Origin: Poa pratensis
Lineage: Eukaryota > Streptophyta > Magnoliopsida > Poales > Poaceae
DNA: 64,000 bases
NCBI GenBank assembly: GCA_947311845.1
Contig: CAMZMU010000041.1
Span: forward strand, 109,784,009-109,848,008
Reading direction: 5' to 3'
The translations under genes and the position numbers were made by a program. The notes below the pieces were generated by a model. The model was given only the letters and a program-made list of their open reading frames with translations, had not been told where the DNA came from and made no database searches. Below, piece by piece: positions 31,097 to 44,740 of the stretch (positions within the stretch are counted from its first letter, which is position 1; each line of letters begins with the position of its first letter).

Positions 31097-34000
31097 CTAA
31101 GTTTGTCGGTGAGCATGAAACATTTGCTCAGATTCAGGGAATGTTTCTGCCATTCTCTCGATTAGATCATCTGGCAGACTTTGCGCTTGGAGGAGAGTGA
31201 TATGTTTCTGCATCAGTGAAAGAACCACCTGTTTTATGTCCACTTCGTCCAGGTAGCCTGCATTAGCACCAGAAGCAAATGTTCACAAAACAACTTTTTG
31301 AGCTAAATATCGCAACACAAAAAAATATTTTGAGGTAAATACAAGACAAAAAATGATTCGAGAAGCTTACCTAGTTCAATGTCTTGGGTTTCATCATCTA
31401 TGTCTCCTTCCTCCACCTCGATCAACTCACCAGCAGAAGCAGCAGCTGCTGCATATCTTGCAAGGAATTCCTCTTCTGTCTCTTCTCGCACATCGTCATC
31501 CTCCGAATCCTGATTGCATGTTGTTCATGACCATCAAGCAATACGTTTTGAGCATTCAGAGAGAACATAATAACATGATAGTATGATCCATTACCTCATC
31601 ATCGTCATCGGTGTCTTCCTCCTCGTCATCATCATCGTCATCTTCTGCTCCATCATCATCATCCCCATCCTCTTGAACGTCCTTGAGATGTATGCAGGAC
31701 TCCATCAACGATATATAGCAGTCTTTCAGCACCTTGGTGCCACCCATGGAGAGGGCCAGCAGTCGCTCAATCACAGTTGCTAATGTTAGTACTGCATGAT
31801 GATAGCAAGCAGTAATAAGACGACATATCTTTCCAAGTCGATAAAGCAAACATCAACACGAATAAAATATATTTTTGCAGGGGGAGAAGACCAAATCGTA
31901 GTGATCAATAGATATATAGTTACTTACCAGCCAGTTTGATCTCAGATTCAGATGACAGCGCAGGAGTAAACAAGCTACTTGAGACTTGTGCCAGTGCAGA
32001 TGCCCATATTGTATAACCATTACCATCATCCTTGCATAAAACTTGCTCAATAGCATCTGGATAGCAAATGTAGCATGAAGAAATGGCCAAGACCAGTGGC
32101 TTCCATATTCCAGCAGGGCTGTCAGATAAACCCTTGAAATAGGAAAATGTTGCTTCCCCAAAGGTTACAGCAAGATTCGTTCTAGCATCTTCTGATCCCA
32201 AGGAGAAATCTGGAGCATGCAATAGCGTATGGATGCATGAGCAGGCCCTCCATGTTGCAGAAGGGTAAGCTGCGATGGCACTGGTCACAAAACTAGAAAC
32301 CCGAGCAATGACTGAACTTTGTGAACCATTTGTAGACTGGGAAGGAAGCAACTTCATAAAGAAACCAGAGGAGTCAAATCTTTGATGGAAATTGACAGAT
32401 TCTTTGATTGCGTTGAAAATCCCCTGATCCTCCATCTCCTCCCAAGATTCCCAATAGGCAATGATGTCAGCCCATACAGCTACTAGCTCAAAGACCTTCA
32501 TATGTGTGATTTCTTCCATAGAAGTAACGGACCTCATGATGAATTCGAGCAACAAAGAAGCATCGTTTACACACGACGGTGGTGGCAATGCAGAATCTAC
32601 TGTCAACTCCTGAAATAGACATCAACAGTCAGACAGACATATTTGCACGGGTACCTACAGCAAACAGTAAAGAGAAAACTTGACACCCAATCTGGCAACA
32701 TACCATCTGTTCAACTGGCAACAGCCAAGCTTTTTGTAATACTGTTGAAAAAGTTTGAGCAATAGCAGTCTGGCCTAATTGCCACTCTCTCTTCTCATGT
32801 TCCTTGTCTTCATCTGGTGCAGAGCTATCCCAAGCTTGAAACATCGCTACCAGTGCAGCAAAACCCTGTTCAACAACCTGAAACAATATACAAATGTAAG
32901 CCCAGTTAGAGCTATTAGGGCTTTTTTTCTAGCAAATAGATAATAAGGGATATTAGAGGCAAAGCAGGGTCGTCAAAAGAATAAACGTCCATGGCAACAT
33001 GTATTTCCTCAAGAAAAAAAGGTAGTTCCACATAAAGTTTCCAGAGTCTTAGTTTATGTGGGTTAATTAGATATATGCCACTCCAATTCATGCGAAATCG
33101 AAAAATGCCACTCCAATTTGCAACTTTCGAAATATGCCACTCCAATTCTCTCATACTCCTATAGATGCCACTATACTAATTTTTTTTCCTTTTTGGTAGA
33201 AAAAGTGGATACAGGTCTTGTGTTGGACGATTTTGCCCATGAGCCCATAGACTAAAATCGGAGCAGACACCCAGCTCACTCTCGTCGGCGCGCCCCTGCA
33301 GCCCCAGGCCGCGGGCCGCCGCGGCCGCTGCTCTTCCTCGCCTAAGCGCCTCCGCAGCCCCAGGCCACCGCCCCTCTTCTCCCCTGTTCCTGCACACAGC
33401 CGCCGCCCCTCCTCTCCTCCGCTCGTGCCCCAGCTCCTCGGCGTGAGCTCCATGTTGGCGGCGACCATGGCGGCAAAGCTGACTTGAACAGCGCATCTCG
33501 AAACAATGTCATCCTGGAGCTTGTATGTGCTGCTCAAACTGGAGCTAAATTTGGTCTGGGGCTGCGGGGCTGCGTCGGCGAGGAAGAGCAGCGGCGACGG
33601 CGGCGGCCTGGGGCTGCGGTGGCGCGCAGGCGAGGAAGAGCAGCGGCCGTGGCCGCCTGGGGCTGCAGGGGCGCGCCGGCGAGGAAGAGCAGCGGCGGCG
33701 GCGGAGGCCTGGGGCTGCGGGGGCGCGCCCGTGAGGAAGAGAAGCGGCAGCGGCAGCGGCTGGGGGCTGCGGGGGCGTGCCGGCGAGGTTGAGCAGCCGC
33801 CGCCGCTGCTAGAGTTCTTGCGGGGAGAGAGAAAAGAAGTTACAGAACGAGATGGAGCTTAGCGTCTGCTCTGATTGTAATCTGTGGGGTCAGGGGCAAA
33901 ATCGTCTGAGACAAAATACGTATCCACTTTTTCTACCAAAATGGAACAGAAATGAGTATAATGGCATCTGTAGGAGTATGATAAAATTAGAGTGGCATTT

Positions 34001-37000
34001 TTCAAAAGTTGCAAATTTGAGTGGCATTTTTCGATTTCGCATGAATTAGAGTGGCATATATCTAATTAACCCTAGTTTATATGTACATTGTATTAGAAGA
34101 ACGCCACAGGGTGGACTTAGTTTCCAATTCTTGAGATTCACTGTTTCAACAAATATATAATAACGTTGACCAATGGGGGGGAGGATCCCTCCCTTGGCTA
34201 TACTTTGTTGGGTAGATAAGACCTCTCCATGAGCTCAATACAATGAGCTCTAGCCACCAAGCCAGTGCTTGGTTCTCGTTTCAACAAATATATGGAAGTA
34301 ATAATTGTGTATACTATGAAACACGTGCAATAGTGACCTGTACTGTCTGCGGACAGCATGGAAGTATTGACCACAGAGGAGAATGATGAAATATTACCTG
34401 AGGCCATGGATCTGGTACAGGGGGCAGAAGATTCATTATGGTATTGGCAATGTTAGACACGGTTCCAGGAATGTGAGGCAGAACTTGTTCTTGGCCAGCC
34501 TCGACTACTGTTCCCAGAAGCTGAAACAAAAGAGCGGACTCATTTTCATCTTCAGCACTTATCCTTTTCACAACAACTTGCAAAAGGGCAACCCAGTCAG
34601 GCGAAGCATAACCGTTCTGCAAAAGGCACAAAAGACTGTCAGTGGCATAATTACAGGCGGCAAATAGATTCCGTTCATAATACCACGTCAAATCTTACCT
34701 CAATGAGTTCAGCAATAGCACCAGAAGCAGAAGCACGAACCGGATAACAAGTTAAATCCTCATCATCTTCCATGCTCAATGCCTTCATTAAGGAATTATA
34801 TATATCCGTGCTCATAGCCTGCAAATAAGCAAAAAGGGATCAGAAATCAAATATATGATGGTACCTTAAAATATACAGTGGTGAAGCCTTATGTGTTGAC
34901 TAGTCTGTCCTACAACATGATAAAATTATGGAAGCAAAGAGGAGGATGTACCTCTGGCAGGCACGGCGCAAGCTGTCCAATAATCCAGTTTGCCGTGGAT
35001 ATCAAATATGGATTGCACGGATCTAAATAATACAAGGGAAGAATCCGATTCCTGATCAACGTAGCTGTCAAATCTTTCTTCTCAGCCAAAAACTGCAAAA
35101 TGGTTAATGAATCAGCAACTACTCTAATATAAGTTCAAAATATAAGGGAACCCCTAGGTGTGTCCCTCATATCGAAAAACAAAATTCAGAAATCTTGTGA
35201 GGGATGTAACAAGCTTACATCTTGAAGGCCTCCATATGCCATTAGAACGCCAAAATAACTGAAATGGATGACAGTAAAGTGATTATTTTGTAATTATGAA
35301 ACAATAGCGAATAAATTAGTCTAGAGTTCACATGTACTCCCTCCATTCCGATTTACTCTACGTTTTAGAAAAAATCAGACAAAATAGTAGAGCATTTATT
35401 AGTAGTATTAAACCTTCATGTATCACAGGAAACCATGGGGGCAGCTCTTTACCCGAAGCAACATTAAATGGCATGCATGTGTTACAGTAAAAAAAATAAG
35501 GACATGCATGCGCGTGATTGGGGACGAGAGGTCATGGGGAGGGGCCGCATGCGCGGAGGGGTGTACGTGACTTACTAATCCTCTCCGTAATTAATTAGTA
35601 AGGTGGGCCCTACTCAAAATGTAGACTAATTTGGAACTAATAATAGGTCCAGAATGTAGAGTAAATCGGAATGGAGGGAGTATGCATGAAGCACATGTAT
35701 GTCTGGAAACAGTCAAAATAAATATCTGTGAGATCTTATCTTACTTCTGCACTGCCTTTGATGATGCATCTTCTCCATGATAAGGTACAGGAAATTTTGA
35801 CAGAAATGGAATGACCAATAGGTCCCCAATAGAGCTTCCTCCTTTTCCTTTGCTTTTTTCACCCTTCTTGCGTTTGGAAGCAGCAGATACAACTGGTGGG
35901 CCCTGAAACAAGAAAAATATGATAGTAAATGAGTAGGCACCTATGCAAGTCTCGTTTTAATCCAATTAGTTCCCTGGATCAATAGGAAACAAAAAAATGT
36001 GTGTAAACTTGGTACTTGTGCATGCAAATGCTAAAAGCATTTAAAATTTATAAGTATGCAGGAAATGATAGTTGAAAATACTGAACTGCCTTGTAATTAA
36101 CTATTGCAGCCTTTGCAGGGAATTATAAAAGGGATCAACATAAAAATATAAACTCGTGAACGCTGATATACACAATATAATGTAAAAATGGCCTGGTGCG
36201 CCTAACTTTGAAATTATGTGCATCGCTGCACTATGAAAGAAAATTGCAACCTTTGAGAGGGCTATAACACCAAGTAAATTGATTGCACTTTTCCTAGCAG
36301 TAAATAAATCCTCAGTCCATCCTGAAATGTCATCCTGCCAACAACTTTATGAGCCAAACGACGTAAACACAAGAGATAAACTAGCATTATGAAATCATGT
36401 ACTTACAAGTTCAGAGGGGAGATTCTTTCGCATATACTCATCAGTATCATCCTCCCAGTCATCTATGTCCTAAGTACATACATAAAGTTGGACCAAAATG
36501 AGAACATATTATGAAGGTGTTATTTATTGACAAAAAAGATAGGGAGCCAACCTTCTCATTTAATGCCAATGCTGGAAGAATTGCTGAATCCAGAAGTGCG
36601 GAAAAATGGGGTGAAACAAGCCGCCATCCCTGCAAACAAAAGAGCACATGGCCATCAAGTTCAAACATTTCAATTCAGACTATCCGTCAAACTACTTGGT
36701 GTATACTTACAGGGCCTGTCTCCAATATACGAGAAATTACGTCAAATGATAATGAAAAAATGCGGTCCGAGAGAGAATTGAGTTTCTGCAATCATTATCA
36801 GTCAAAATTTAGCACATAACAATTAATAATGATTATAATGGCCACAGCATTTAATAATCAAGCATAAGTCAGTACGTATAGGTCCATAATGCTTGAGTTT
36901 CAGCACATTGTACAAATAACAGGACTTCATAAACTATAGAACTTACACTTAAGTGAATGCTTTCTTTTGATATTCTGGTTACGCAGTTCACAATATGTGG

Positions 37001-39252
37001 CATCTCTCTGAGAACAATGGAGAGTAAGCATTCAGGAAACTATAATTGAAAAGAATAACAGGAGAGAATAAAGTACATACTTATCAGCATGTTTCCGGTG
37101 ACGAGTAACAAGTGTGCAAAATATAATGAGACATCTTTTTGCAATCTTGAGCCTTGTTGTAGCTGCATCTTCAGGAGGACTGGTGAAATCCAATGAATCT
37201 AGTAGACGGAACATGTCTTCGCAAAAGGAAGGTAAAATCTGCTTCACACTAGATGGCATGTATGACCTTACCTGTAAGAGTACCATAATTAGACACAAAT
37301 TATAGGAAGTTAACAACCATGATTGCCAAAAAAGTCTATATTCCGCAGACAATGTAAATATACAGAAAGGCAAGAGCATCATTGGAAAGCAAAAGAATAA
37401 CTCGGTATGTATGGCATTCTAAATTGCCTACACAAACAAAAAAAAGGAATTGCTTTGAGCTTTGTTTAACAAATATATGTTACTAGCCGATTACTCAGCC
37501 CAGTCCCTCATTTCATATGTTTTGAGTATGTGATATCTATATTGTTAATAGATGACAAAAAAAAACAGGGCTTACAGTGAAATACATGCATTTGCATGTG
37601 ATAAGTAGGAGCTGCTCGTATTCCAGTTTATTCCCATCGTGTGATGACAGAACCTGTTGCATAGACCATAAATTGTTCAACATAGATCAAGATGTGTATA
37701 ATCTATTGAGAAAATCAAAGTACATTAGCACAGGACCTTGTCAGCAAAGTGGTGGAATGTCACTTGCAGTGGTACAAGAATCTCAGCTGCTATTTGCTCC
37801 AACTGCTCCGGAACAGGCTCATTTACAACTTTTGGGTTCAAGAAATACTGTAAAATAAACACAGTTAGAAAAGAAACATATGTTTCATTGAATATTGTTG
37901 TATTACCGGTTGTTATATTAAATCGCATTACAAATATTCTAACTAAAATAGATCTGTATGGGCCTCAACTCTGAAGAAAAACCTCACACATTCATGCTGA
38001 TGAGTATAGAAACGGATACAGCAGAAATACAAGTATTCACTAATAAATTGGAATATTAAGCAATGAGTGTATGCAATTTGAACCGTGCATCACAGAGAAA
38101 AATAAGTTCTTTAAAGAAGTTAACACTAGAGAGTGGTTAACTTTATGCTTTTAAGCTAGGCACGGAAATCAGTAGTTCTGAAACAAGAAAGTTTTAATTG
38201 TTTAGGACGCAAGGCCGGTATATGCTGAACTAGGAGTCAAATTTGGTTTTCAGAAACATGTCAGATGTATCCAAGCGTATGTAAATGTGTAACAGTAGTC
38301 CTTGAAAGTGAAATATACCTGGAACGGTCGAACAATGGACTGAAGTACCGTGAGAGCATTAATGGTTTTCCACTCAGGATGGTGGCCTGGACTAATTGCG
38401 TCGCTGCTCTGGATCACTAGCTTTAATTGAGGCACAAGCTGAGGCCATGAATTCTCCTTTGCAAAATCTTTCTCCACGACTTGGCGAAACTGCCAGTAAC
38501 AAACCGTAGCAACATAAGTAACTAATAATAACCTTACTGATGATGCAGCATGTAATATTTAGCGATACTGTGCACAACTGGGCATACAATTTCAATCAGC
38601 ACTCGAAGAATTGCAGGTTCAACTCGAAGCAGAGCCTGCGCGAGCTGGTCGAGAAACTCCACATAGAGCTCTGAAGACGATAGCCCCCCTTCCATGTTGC
38701 GCCGGGCGAAATTCTTCAAGTATGTGGCCGCAGCGATTCTTGTCCCTTGATCACCATCCCCTACAGCCACAATTAGAATAATCCGAATACAGTCAATTAA
38801 CTCGCTCCGCAGCTAAAGCAAGCTTATTGCATCAGTAGTGTGACAAAGGTGCAGCTCTAATTCCTCAAGGGGGGAATTCTTTTGTTTCCACGAAATTCCG
38901 CTAGGGGAACAATATCCCTGCACCAAGCGCCTAGAAATGGATGCTGCCACTAAATTTCCATGAGATCGCGCGCAACTAGCTCGCACGAGCGCCAGCTACT
39001 GGAACTAGTTCCCTCAACAACAAAAAATAGCTTGCACGAGCGCACAGGAGCTACTGGAGTGGTAAGAGGCAGGGTACCTGCGGCGATGGCAAGGACGGCG
39101 ATGGGGAAGCGGGGGTCGCCGGCGGCAGAGATTCCATCAAGGCCGGCGGTGGCGGCGTCCACGGACGCTTTGTCAGCGCTGAGGGTGGCGGCGAGGAGCC
39201 GCCGGAGCTGTTCGCCGGCTGCGGCGGCGGGGTGGGCGGCGTCGACCTCCAT
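31097..39252 (-). CDS. Importin-beta family nuclear transport receptor (importin-7/8/SAD2-like), complete
   Basis: Importin-beta proteins carry cargo through nuclear pores under Ran control. Twenty-one exons can be read: 39252-39078, 38760-38588, 38489-38319, 37847-37737, 37653-37576, 37271-37081, 37007-36947, 36785-36711, 36629-36552, 36469-36407, 36334-36251, 35902-35745, 35258-35219, 35092-34952, 34818-34699, 34616-34398, 32877-32704, 32609-31928, 31779-31595, 31509-31371, 31257-31097. All borders are GT-AG and in phase, giving 1092 residues, near the usual length for this class. The N-terminus holds the importin-N region (GTRIAAATYLKNFARRN; FAKENSWPQLVPQL). HEAT-type helices fill the middle. 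A very acidic stretch (about 31600-31680, runs of Asp and Glu) near the C-terminus is typical of the importin-7/8/9 group. The gene is intact although introns 12 and 17 hold transposons. The exact orthologue was not determined. Confidence 0.9.
33060..34072. mobile_element. Foldback Mutator-like element in importin intron 17 (1013 bp)
   Basis: The ends read GGGTTAATTAGATATATGCC and, inverted, GGCATATATCTAATTAACCC. The inverted repeat extends about 200 bp on each side, with repeated ATGCCACTCCAATT words, and continues less exactly into a GC-rich centre. The flanks are 10-bp duplications, TAGTTTATGT (33050-33059) and TAGTTTATAT (34073-34082), with one mismatch. Long inverted repeats and duplications of 9-10 bp fit Mutator-like elements. 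The centre (33550-33800) has about five tandem units of 49-52 bp containing GGGGCTGCGG and GGCGAGGAAGAGCAGCGGC. No transposase is seen. Confidence 0.8.
35337..35680. mobile_element. Stowaway-type MITE in importin intron 12 (344 bp)
   Basis: CTCCCTCCATTCCGATTTAC and the inverted end GTAAATCGGAATGGAGGGAG form a near-perfect 20-bp repeat flanked by TA (35335-35336, 35681-35682). The centre is unique and rich in GCATGC words. Confidence 0.88.
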
Positions 39253-39386
39253 TGAGCAAAGCAAACCCTAGGAAGTTTTTTCTCCTCTCTTCTTTGGGCT
39301 CTTCCCGCCTTTTGACCAAGGGATATCAAAGAGGAGACAAGGAATATGGCGGGAAAAGGTCCTTGTGCAGAAAACGAACACACCAA

Positions 39387-42340
39387 TCTCTTCTCTCCTA
39401 TCTAAAAGAATAATTTTGTTCCACGTTCTGCCACTTCCTTTCGTCAAGCAGCATTGGTCTCTCAGGAAACCAATAAATTCCACTTAATGCCGATCCATTC
39501 AATCAGGCCTCAAATCACGCAAATATCCGCTCGCCTTCATCACCAATTGATCCATTCAGGTACGCGTCGATCTGCTCCGCCTCCTTCCCTCTCTATCTCC
39601 ACAATTGACCCATTCAAATACGCGTTGTGCTGCCGTAGCGAGAGGAGGCGAGCTGGCGAGAGGTATCTCTCCGACGGCTCGACGCTGAGCCAGGCGAAGA
39701 TCCACGAGCGCGTCCTCCTCGACAACATCGTCTGCAGCGCTGACCCCGACGGTCGCGACCTCTGGACCCACGATACCTGCAGCCTCCTCCTCCTGTCCTC
39801 AGGCCATCCCTCACTATCCTGCATGCGTGCGTGTTCTCCGTCTCCATTTCATCTGATCCGGCGTGACATGCTTCTCAGGTTCCTCGAGATCACCCCAAGG
39901 CATGGCCGGGGCGTGGAGCAGACGGCGACGACCTCCGAGCCCAAGGCGAGGAGCTCCAGCGGTCCAACATGAGCCCCAGCTCGAGGAGGCAGTATATTGC
40001 CCAAAAGATGACACAGTTCTCTTCAGCAATGCGTCCACCTGCAGGAGGCCGTCAGGGAGCTCCACAGTCAGGATCATACCGAGCTGCTACACCCTCATGA
40101 GTCATGACGGACGCGTCCCTGGGTGCTCGAACACAAGAGAGGCGCCACAAGGAGTCACTGCCAGGATTGGCGGCGAGCACGAGAGGTAGGAAATACTTGA
40201 CAAGATTGTTGAATTCCGCCCTAGGATTAGGAACATGCCCCCTCCCGGCGAGTCTCCTTGCAACTCGGGCGCGCTAAGAAGGCCGCCGATTTGTTCTGGA
40301 AGCGACAATTCTTCATGGCTGCAATGAGCGACGGCAGTTCCATTTCGTCCTGCCAGGCTAGGGTCCTCGAAGCTGAAGCCCAAAAGGAGTTAGTAGCAGA
40401 AAAGGTTTAAGTATTAAGCCGTACTATGATTTTGGTTCCTCCCTTCTTCATGATTGTTACTTCAGAGTGCCTGCTTAACTTCAGCATATGGGTGAGGTGG
40501 AAACTTAAGCTTCAGTACTAAGTTACTAATGGTGAATTAAAGAGCTAGAACGAATACAGTATTAAGATGTAAAGGGTAGGACGTAGTCGGTCTCTTATGC
40601 AGGTTTTTTACCCTCAGACACACTGGTATACTACACTACACAAATATGCAACAGATAGTTGTAACCTTGATTGCAGAATAGCCATTCAAATAATTGTTTG
40701 ATGCAAAGAAGCTTACTGTGTTTCATCTGAGTGGTATTTATCAAAAGTGTATCTTAATTGTGGACATATGGTATTTTCACTCTGTAGAAACAAAGTGATA
40801 AGTGAGATTGCCGTGAAAAATAACACTTTAGAGGAGAAGACCTCCGACAGGCTAGATGTATCATTTAACTGGTTAAAGATTTTCAAAATGTAAGGTGTCG
40901 CCTTATAAATGTATCTATCTATTTATATGGTTATTTAGGTAAGGTGCTTTGATTTTCTTTACACTTATGGTTCCTCAATAGTTTCTCTTTCTCATTTTTG
41001 AACCATGAAAGCTTAAAAACAGATGCATTAGTCATTTTTTTCACATGATCATTGTGTAGTCATAATCAGGGTGGATGAATCCAGTAGCCATATCACACAT
41101 GTGTTTGCTTCAGGTTGCTATTTCTAATATGTTGTAGATAAGATATGTCTAATAATTTATACTGGAAACGCCAAATACTAAAATGCAGATGAGGAGGTTT
41201 TTGAGGATGGCTATGTTCAGATTCAAGGTGGACTGCTTGGGAGGAAGAGGAAAACGACCATGAAACATGATAAACCGGAATGGAATACAGGGTGAAAACG
41301 GGCACTGTATAAAGGCGTATTAATTACCCTTTGTGGAAAACCATACTGTAAAGAAAATCAGATGCATTCAGGTAAGGTATTACTTCCTCCATCCCAAAAT
41401 AAGTGTCTCAAGTTTGGACGGAGGGAGTACTTATTAGAAATTTAGAATGCATGCTTTCATATAAATGAGATTGATTACATTTTGCGTGTGTGAAGGGAAT
41501 ATCAAATGCAGCCGAGCACATTTCTGCTGACAACTATGTACAGATTGGAGGTGGGGTGCATGGAAGGAGGAGGGAGGCAACCACGACACAGCTGGAACTG
41601 AGAAGCAATACATGAAAGTTCACGATATAAAAAGGATGGTAACTTCTTATGCATAAAGTTGACTGCTTGTCTTCTTCATGTTCAGGGTGTGCATTTGAGG
41701 TCGATGGTGATTATCTTGGCGATAATTTGATTACGAAGGAGGTTAATGAAAGGTGCAACGAATGCTGAGCAGTAGGATCAACTATGATACATTGATACTG
41801 TGATAGTGTGAGGGGATCGAAATGCCGAGACTACAATTTATAGACGAAGAAGTATTCCAATGGGAGATGTAATACCACTGATTTTTAGCTTACATGCATC
41901 TTAATTCCAGCTTAATCAAAATTGTAGTTGTATATTGAAGCAAATTGTTATTTTTTCTCTATGAGAGCTAACAATTTGAATACTGTGAATTTCTTTGTTG
42001 AAACAATCGGAAGGTTAGAAGCTATATATGTTAGGAGAGACTTGAAATTTAACTTGTACATTTAATTTTCGAAAGTTGAGTATTTTAAATAAAACTTTAT
42101 TATCAAAATGAACTACGATCAATATGGTTTTTATACCGCCGCTCAAACTGATACGTTGGTCTACCTCTCCTGTTTGAGAAAGAATAATGTTCACTTCTTG
42201 CTCCTTCATGCTTCCGACCTCCATATTAAATAATGGTGATTGGAATTTGACAACATGAATACATAAATTATAGACGCGCAATTAATGAGTAACCTAATAG
42301 AATATTTATGCCCCGTTGCAACGCACGGGCAATTTGCTAG
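39387..42340 (+). mobile_element. Probable Helitron (about 3 kb)
   Basis: The 3' end is typical: a hairpin over GCCCCGTTGCAACGCACGGGC (42310-42330), then AATTTGCTAG and a following T at 42341. A fitting 5' end, A|TCTCTTCTCTCCTATCTAAA, occurs at 39387, just upstream of the importin start. Between them lies mixed non-repetitive sequence, including a GC-rich part with coding-like fragments at 39600-40380 (plus strand, IHERVLLDNIVCSADPDG; further on QEAVRELHSQDH). No helicase is seen, so the element would be non-autonomous. The 3' end is firmer than the 5' end. Confidence 0.5.
41383..41427. mobile_element. Minimal Stowaway remnant (45 bp)
   Basis: TTCCTCCATCCCAAAATAAG and GGACGGAGGGAG are the two ends of a Stowaway element almost fused together, with TA on both sides (41381-41382, 41428-41429). 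The interior has been lost. Confidence 0.7.
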
Positions 42341-44740
42341 TCTACTGTAGAAGACAAACAAAATATAGACACTCTTATCGGGGACGGCGATTTGGCTCCC
42401 GAGCGTAGATGCTCCGGATATCTAGACCGATGCATTCTGTTCGAGATTGGGACGCAGTCGTTGTCTGTACGTGCGTGGGGACAGTAAAAAAGTACGCGGC
42501 ATGGTAAATCGCAACAACCAGCCAGACCTGCGGCTCGCAACGTCCGCGCACTGAGACGGCGGTGTCGGCGGATTGGAACGGCGTATCCGTCTGTCCCGCA
42601 GGGACATGACGTCAAGCAATCATTGTTCCCCCGGACCAGGAAAATCTTGACATGGATCAATCTCCACCGGCAGCGGAGAGAGAGCTGTGTTTATTTGCTT
42701 TCCCGCAGAAAAAGAACAAAGGTCGTCGCAACCGGCTGCTTGCGGTGCGGCCTGCCATGGGAGGGGTAAGGCTATGGGTGTGCTGGCCGAGCGAGCCGCG
42801 GAGATTGCTGGGATCGAGTTCCTTCTCGATCGAGTAGTCAGGTAATGGCCGTGAGCTATGTTTATCTTGATTTGTAAGGGAATATGGGGATTTACAGATC
42901 CGGCGCTGCAGGTTCCCGCTGCCTGACGATGGGGGGAGACAGCGAGGAGCCGCTGCAAAACCTGCTCGTAGCAGCTCGCAGCAGCGTTGCAAAGTCATAC
43001 CCATTGGCGGCCTCGGAGGCAGTGGCACAATCTCAATCATCGGTGGTGCGGTAAGGGGGCGAGAGGAGAGCTCGGATGAAGTCAGAGTTTGACCCGCAGG
43101 CTCCAGGTTGGGCGAGAAGGTTAGTGTGCTCTGCAATCTGAATAAAATGTGCGAACTGGTTGCACCTGACTGAACTGAATATTTTGCACGGTGTGATTTA
43201 ACCAATAAAAGAGGACCGAAAAAGGCAATTCCTAGAGTTTGGAAAGTTAACTGGTACTGTATTAGGGGACTGCAGTTTATGTTTCGTAGTGTACATGAAG
43301 TGGATAGTACGAATCAGTTCTAGTGCGCATTCCACATTTCAGGGTTAGAGTTGGGGCAGCTCTCCAACAGAGACCGCTTCGCCCTGACCAGATGGGAGCG
43401 CTGGAAAGATCGATGACAAGCTATGCGGAGAACCCCTCTGATAGTGTCATAAAGCCAGAGCTTGGTACAAGTTTCGTCTAGCTTGCAGAGGCATATGATT
43501 TTTACAACTTATATTCATGGGAGAATTGGTTTTTTGAGAGGGAACTGGGCAGCGGATCGGAGGGTTGTTCAGATGTCAGCTGCTGCTTTGGATAATCAAT
43601 TCCCAGGTGATATTAATTTCTTACTCAGCGAGTTTGTGGGTTGGTTTAGGGATTGGAATATTGTTCTCACTTATCTCTCCTCTCATCTTGTGTTCCAGAT
43701 TATGATGCCAGTGTACTTGCCTTCTAAAAGCTTAGTAAATAACGAGGTTCGAAATAAAGGGCTTAAACAACCTTCCACCAGTGGTTTTACTCTGAAATAA
43801 GGCAAACTCTGTCATAATGAAAATTACCACGGCCCCTTTGAGCTTTGTTATGATATTGTGATCATAACAAAGAGAAAAAGCGCAAATGGTTGACATGAGA
43901 ACTATATAATTTTTTGAGCTAATTAACCGCACATAATTAAGGAATTTGATAGCTTAGTTTGTGTGGGGATGTATGTCTAGTTGCCGCTAGTCTCATAGCC
44001 GAAAAATTCCTTCTCTTCCTCTTCAACATCAGAAAAGTACACTTAATAAATACTATAATCTGTATAACACACCAGTAAAAACTACTCTCTTCTAACTATG
44101 CAAGGTTAAGGTATATCATCAAATATTAAAATTATAGATCAGCTGACCAGGAGATCATAAGATCAAGACAGTAGACTAACTGGTGTCGGCTTATTGTAGC
44201 TCGTGATTGCCACCCCGTTGGCGTTCTCCACCCAGGCAAATCAAATTAGAAACGAGAGGTGATCTAGAAAGATGAGAACCCAGGATAAACTAATGGCGGA
44301 CAATTAAAATCAGAAACTTGCCGTTCATGCTTGCCGCGGGCGAGCGATCCGTGCAGTGCAGCTGTGGATCGCCATGTTTTGGTCTCCATTTGGACGCTCC
44401 AGAGCGAAACTTCCCTAAATCATGGCGGTACGCGGCGGAGGCAGCCAGGAAAAGAAACGATCTGGCATAGAGATAAAAGGATAGTACATAATTACTTGTC
44501 CCTTTATCTTCGCAAGGTGGGCTGTAGATTTCGGCCTGCTGTAAATGGGCTTGGGACTTATATTTTTTCACAGAATGAGCTGTTTAGGGGGGGCGAAATT
44601 ACTCATCAACGCATTGTTACACGGGGCTTGATCGCTGGTATCAGCTGGCGAACAGATCGTTAGGGGGGGCGTCGCCCCCGCTCGTCCCCCCTTGAATCCG
44701 TCCCTGACTGGCACTAGTGTTTCTCGTTATATGTAGCTGC
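42341..44740. other. Intergenic sequence without a supported gene
   Basis: Short open frames at 42650-43200 and 43460-43800 show no domain similarity. At 44640-44705 a C-rich segment ends TTGAATCCGTCCCTG, which resembles one terminus of a hAT-like element (inverted CAGGGACGGATTC), but no partner end was found. Confidence 0.35.

Noticed and set aside
33484..33862. Arg/Gly-rich frames in the centre of the intron element as genes
   Set aside because: They are translations of the GC-rich tandem units within a foldback element and have no domain.
44640..44705. Complete hAT transposon ending TTGAATCCGTCCCTG
   Set aside because: Only one possible terminus was found; no inverted partner and no 8-bp duplication could be located.
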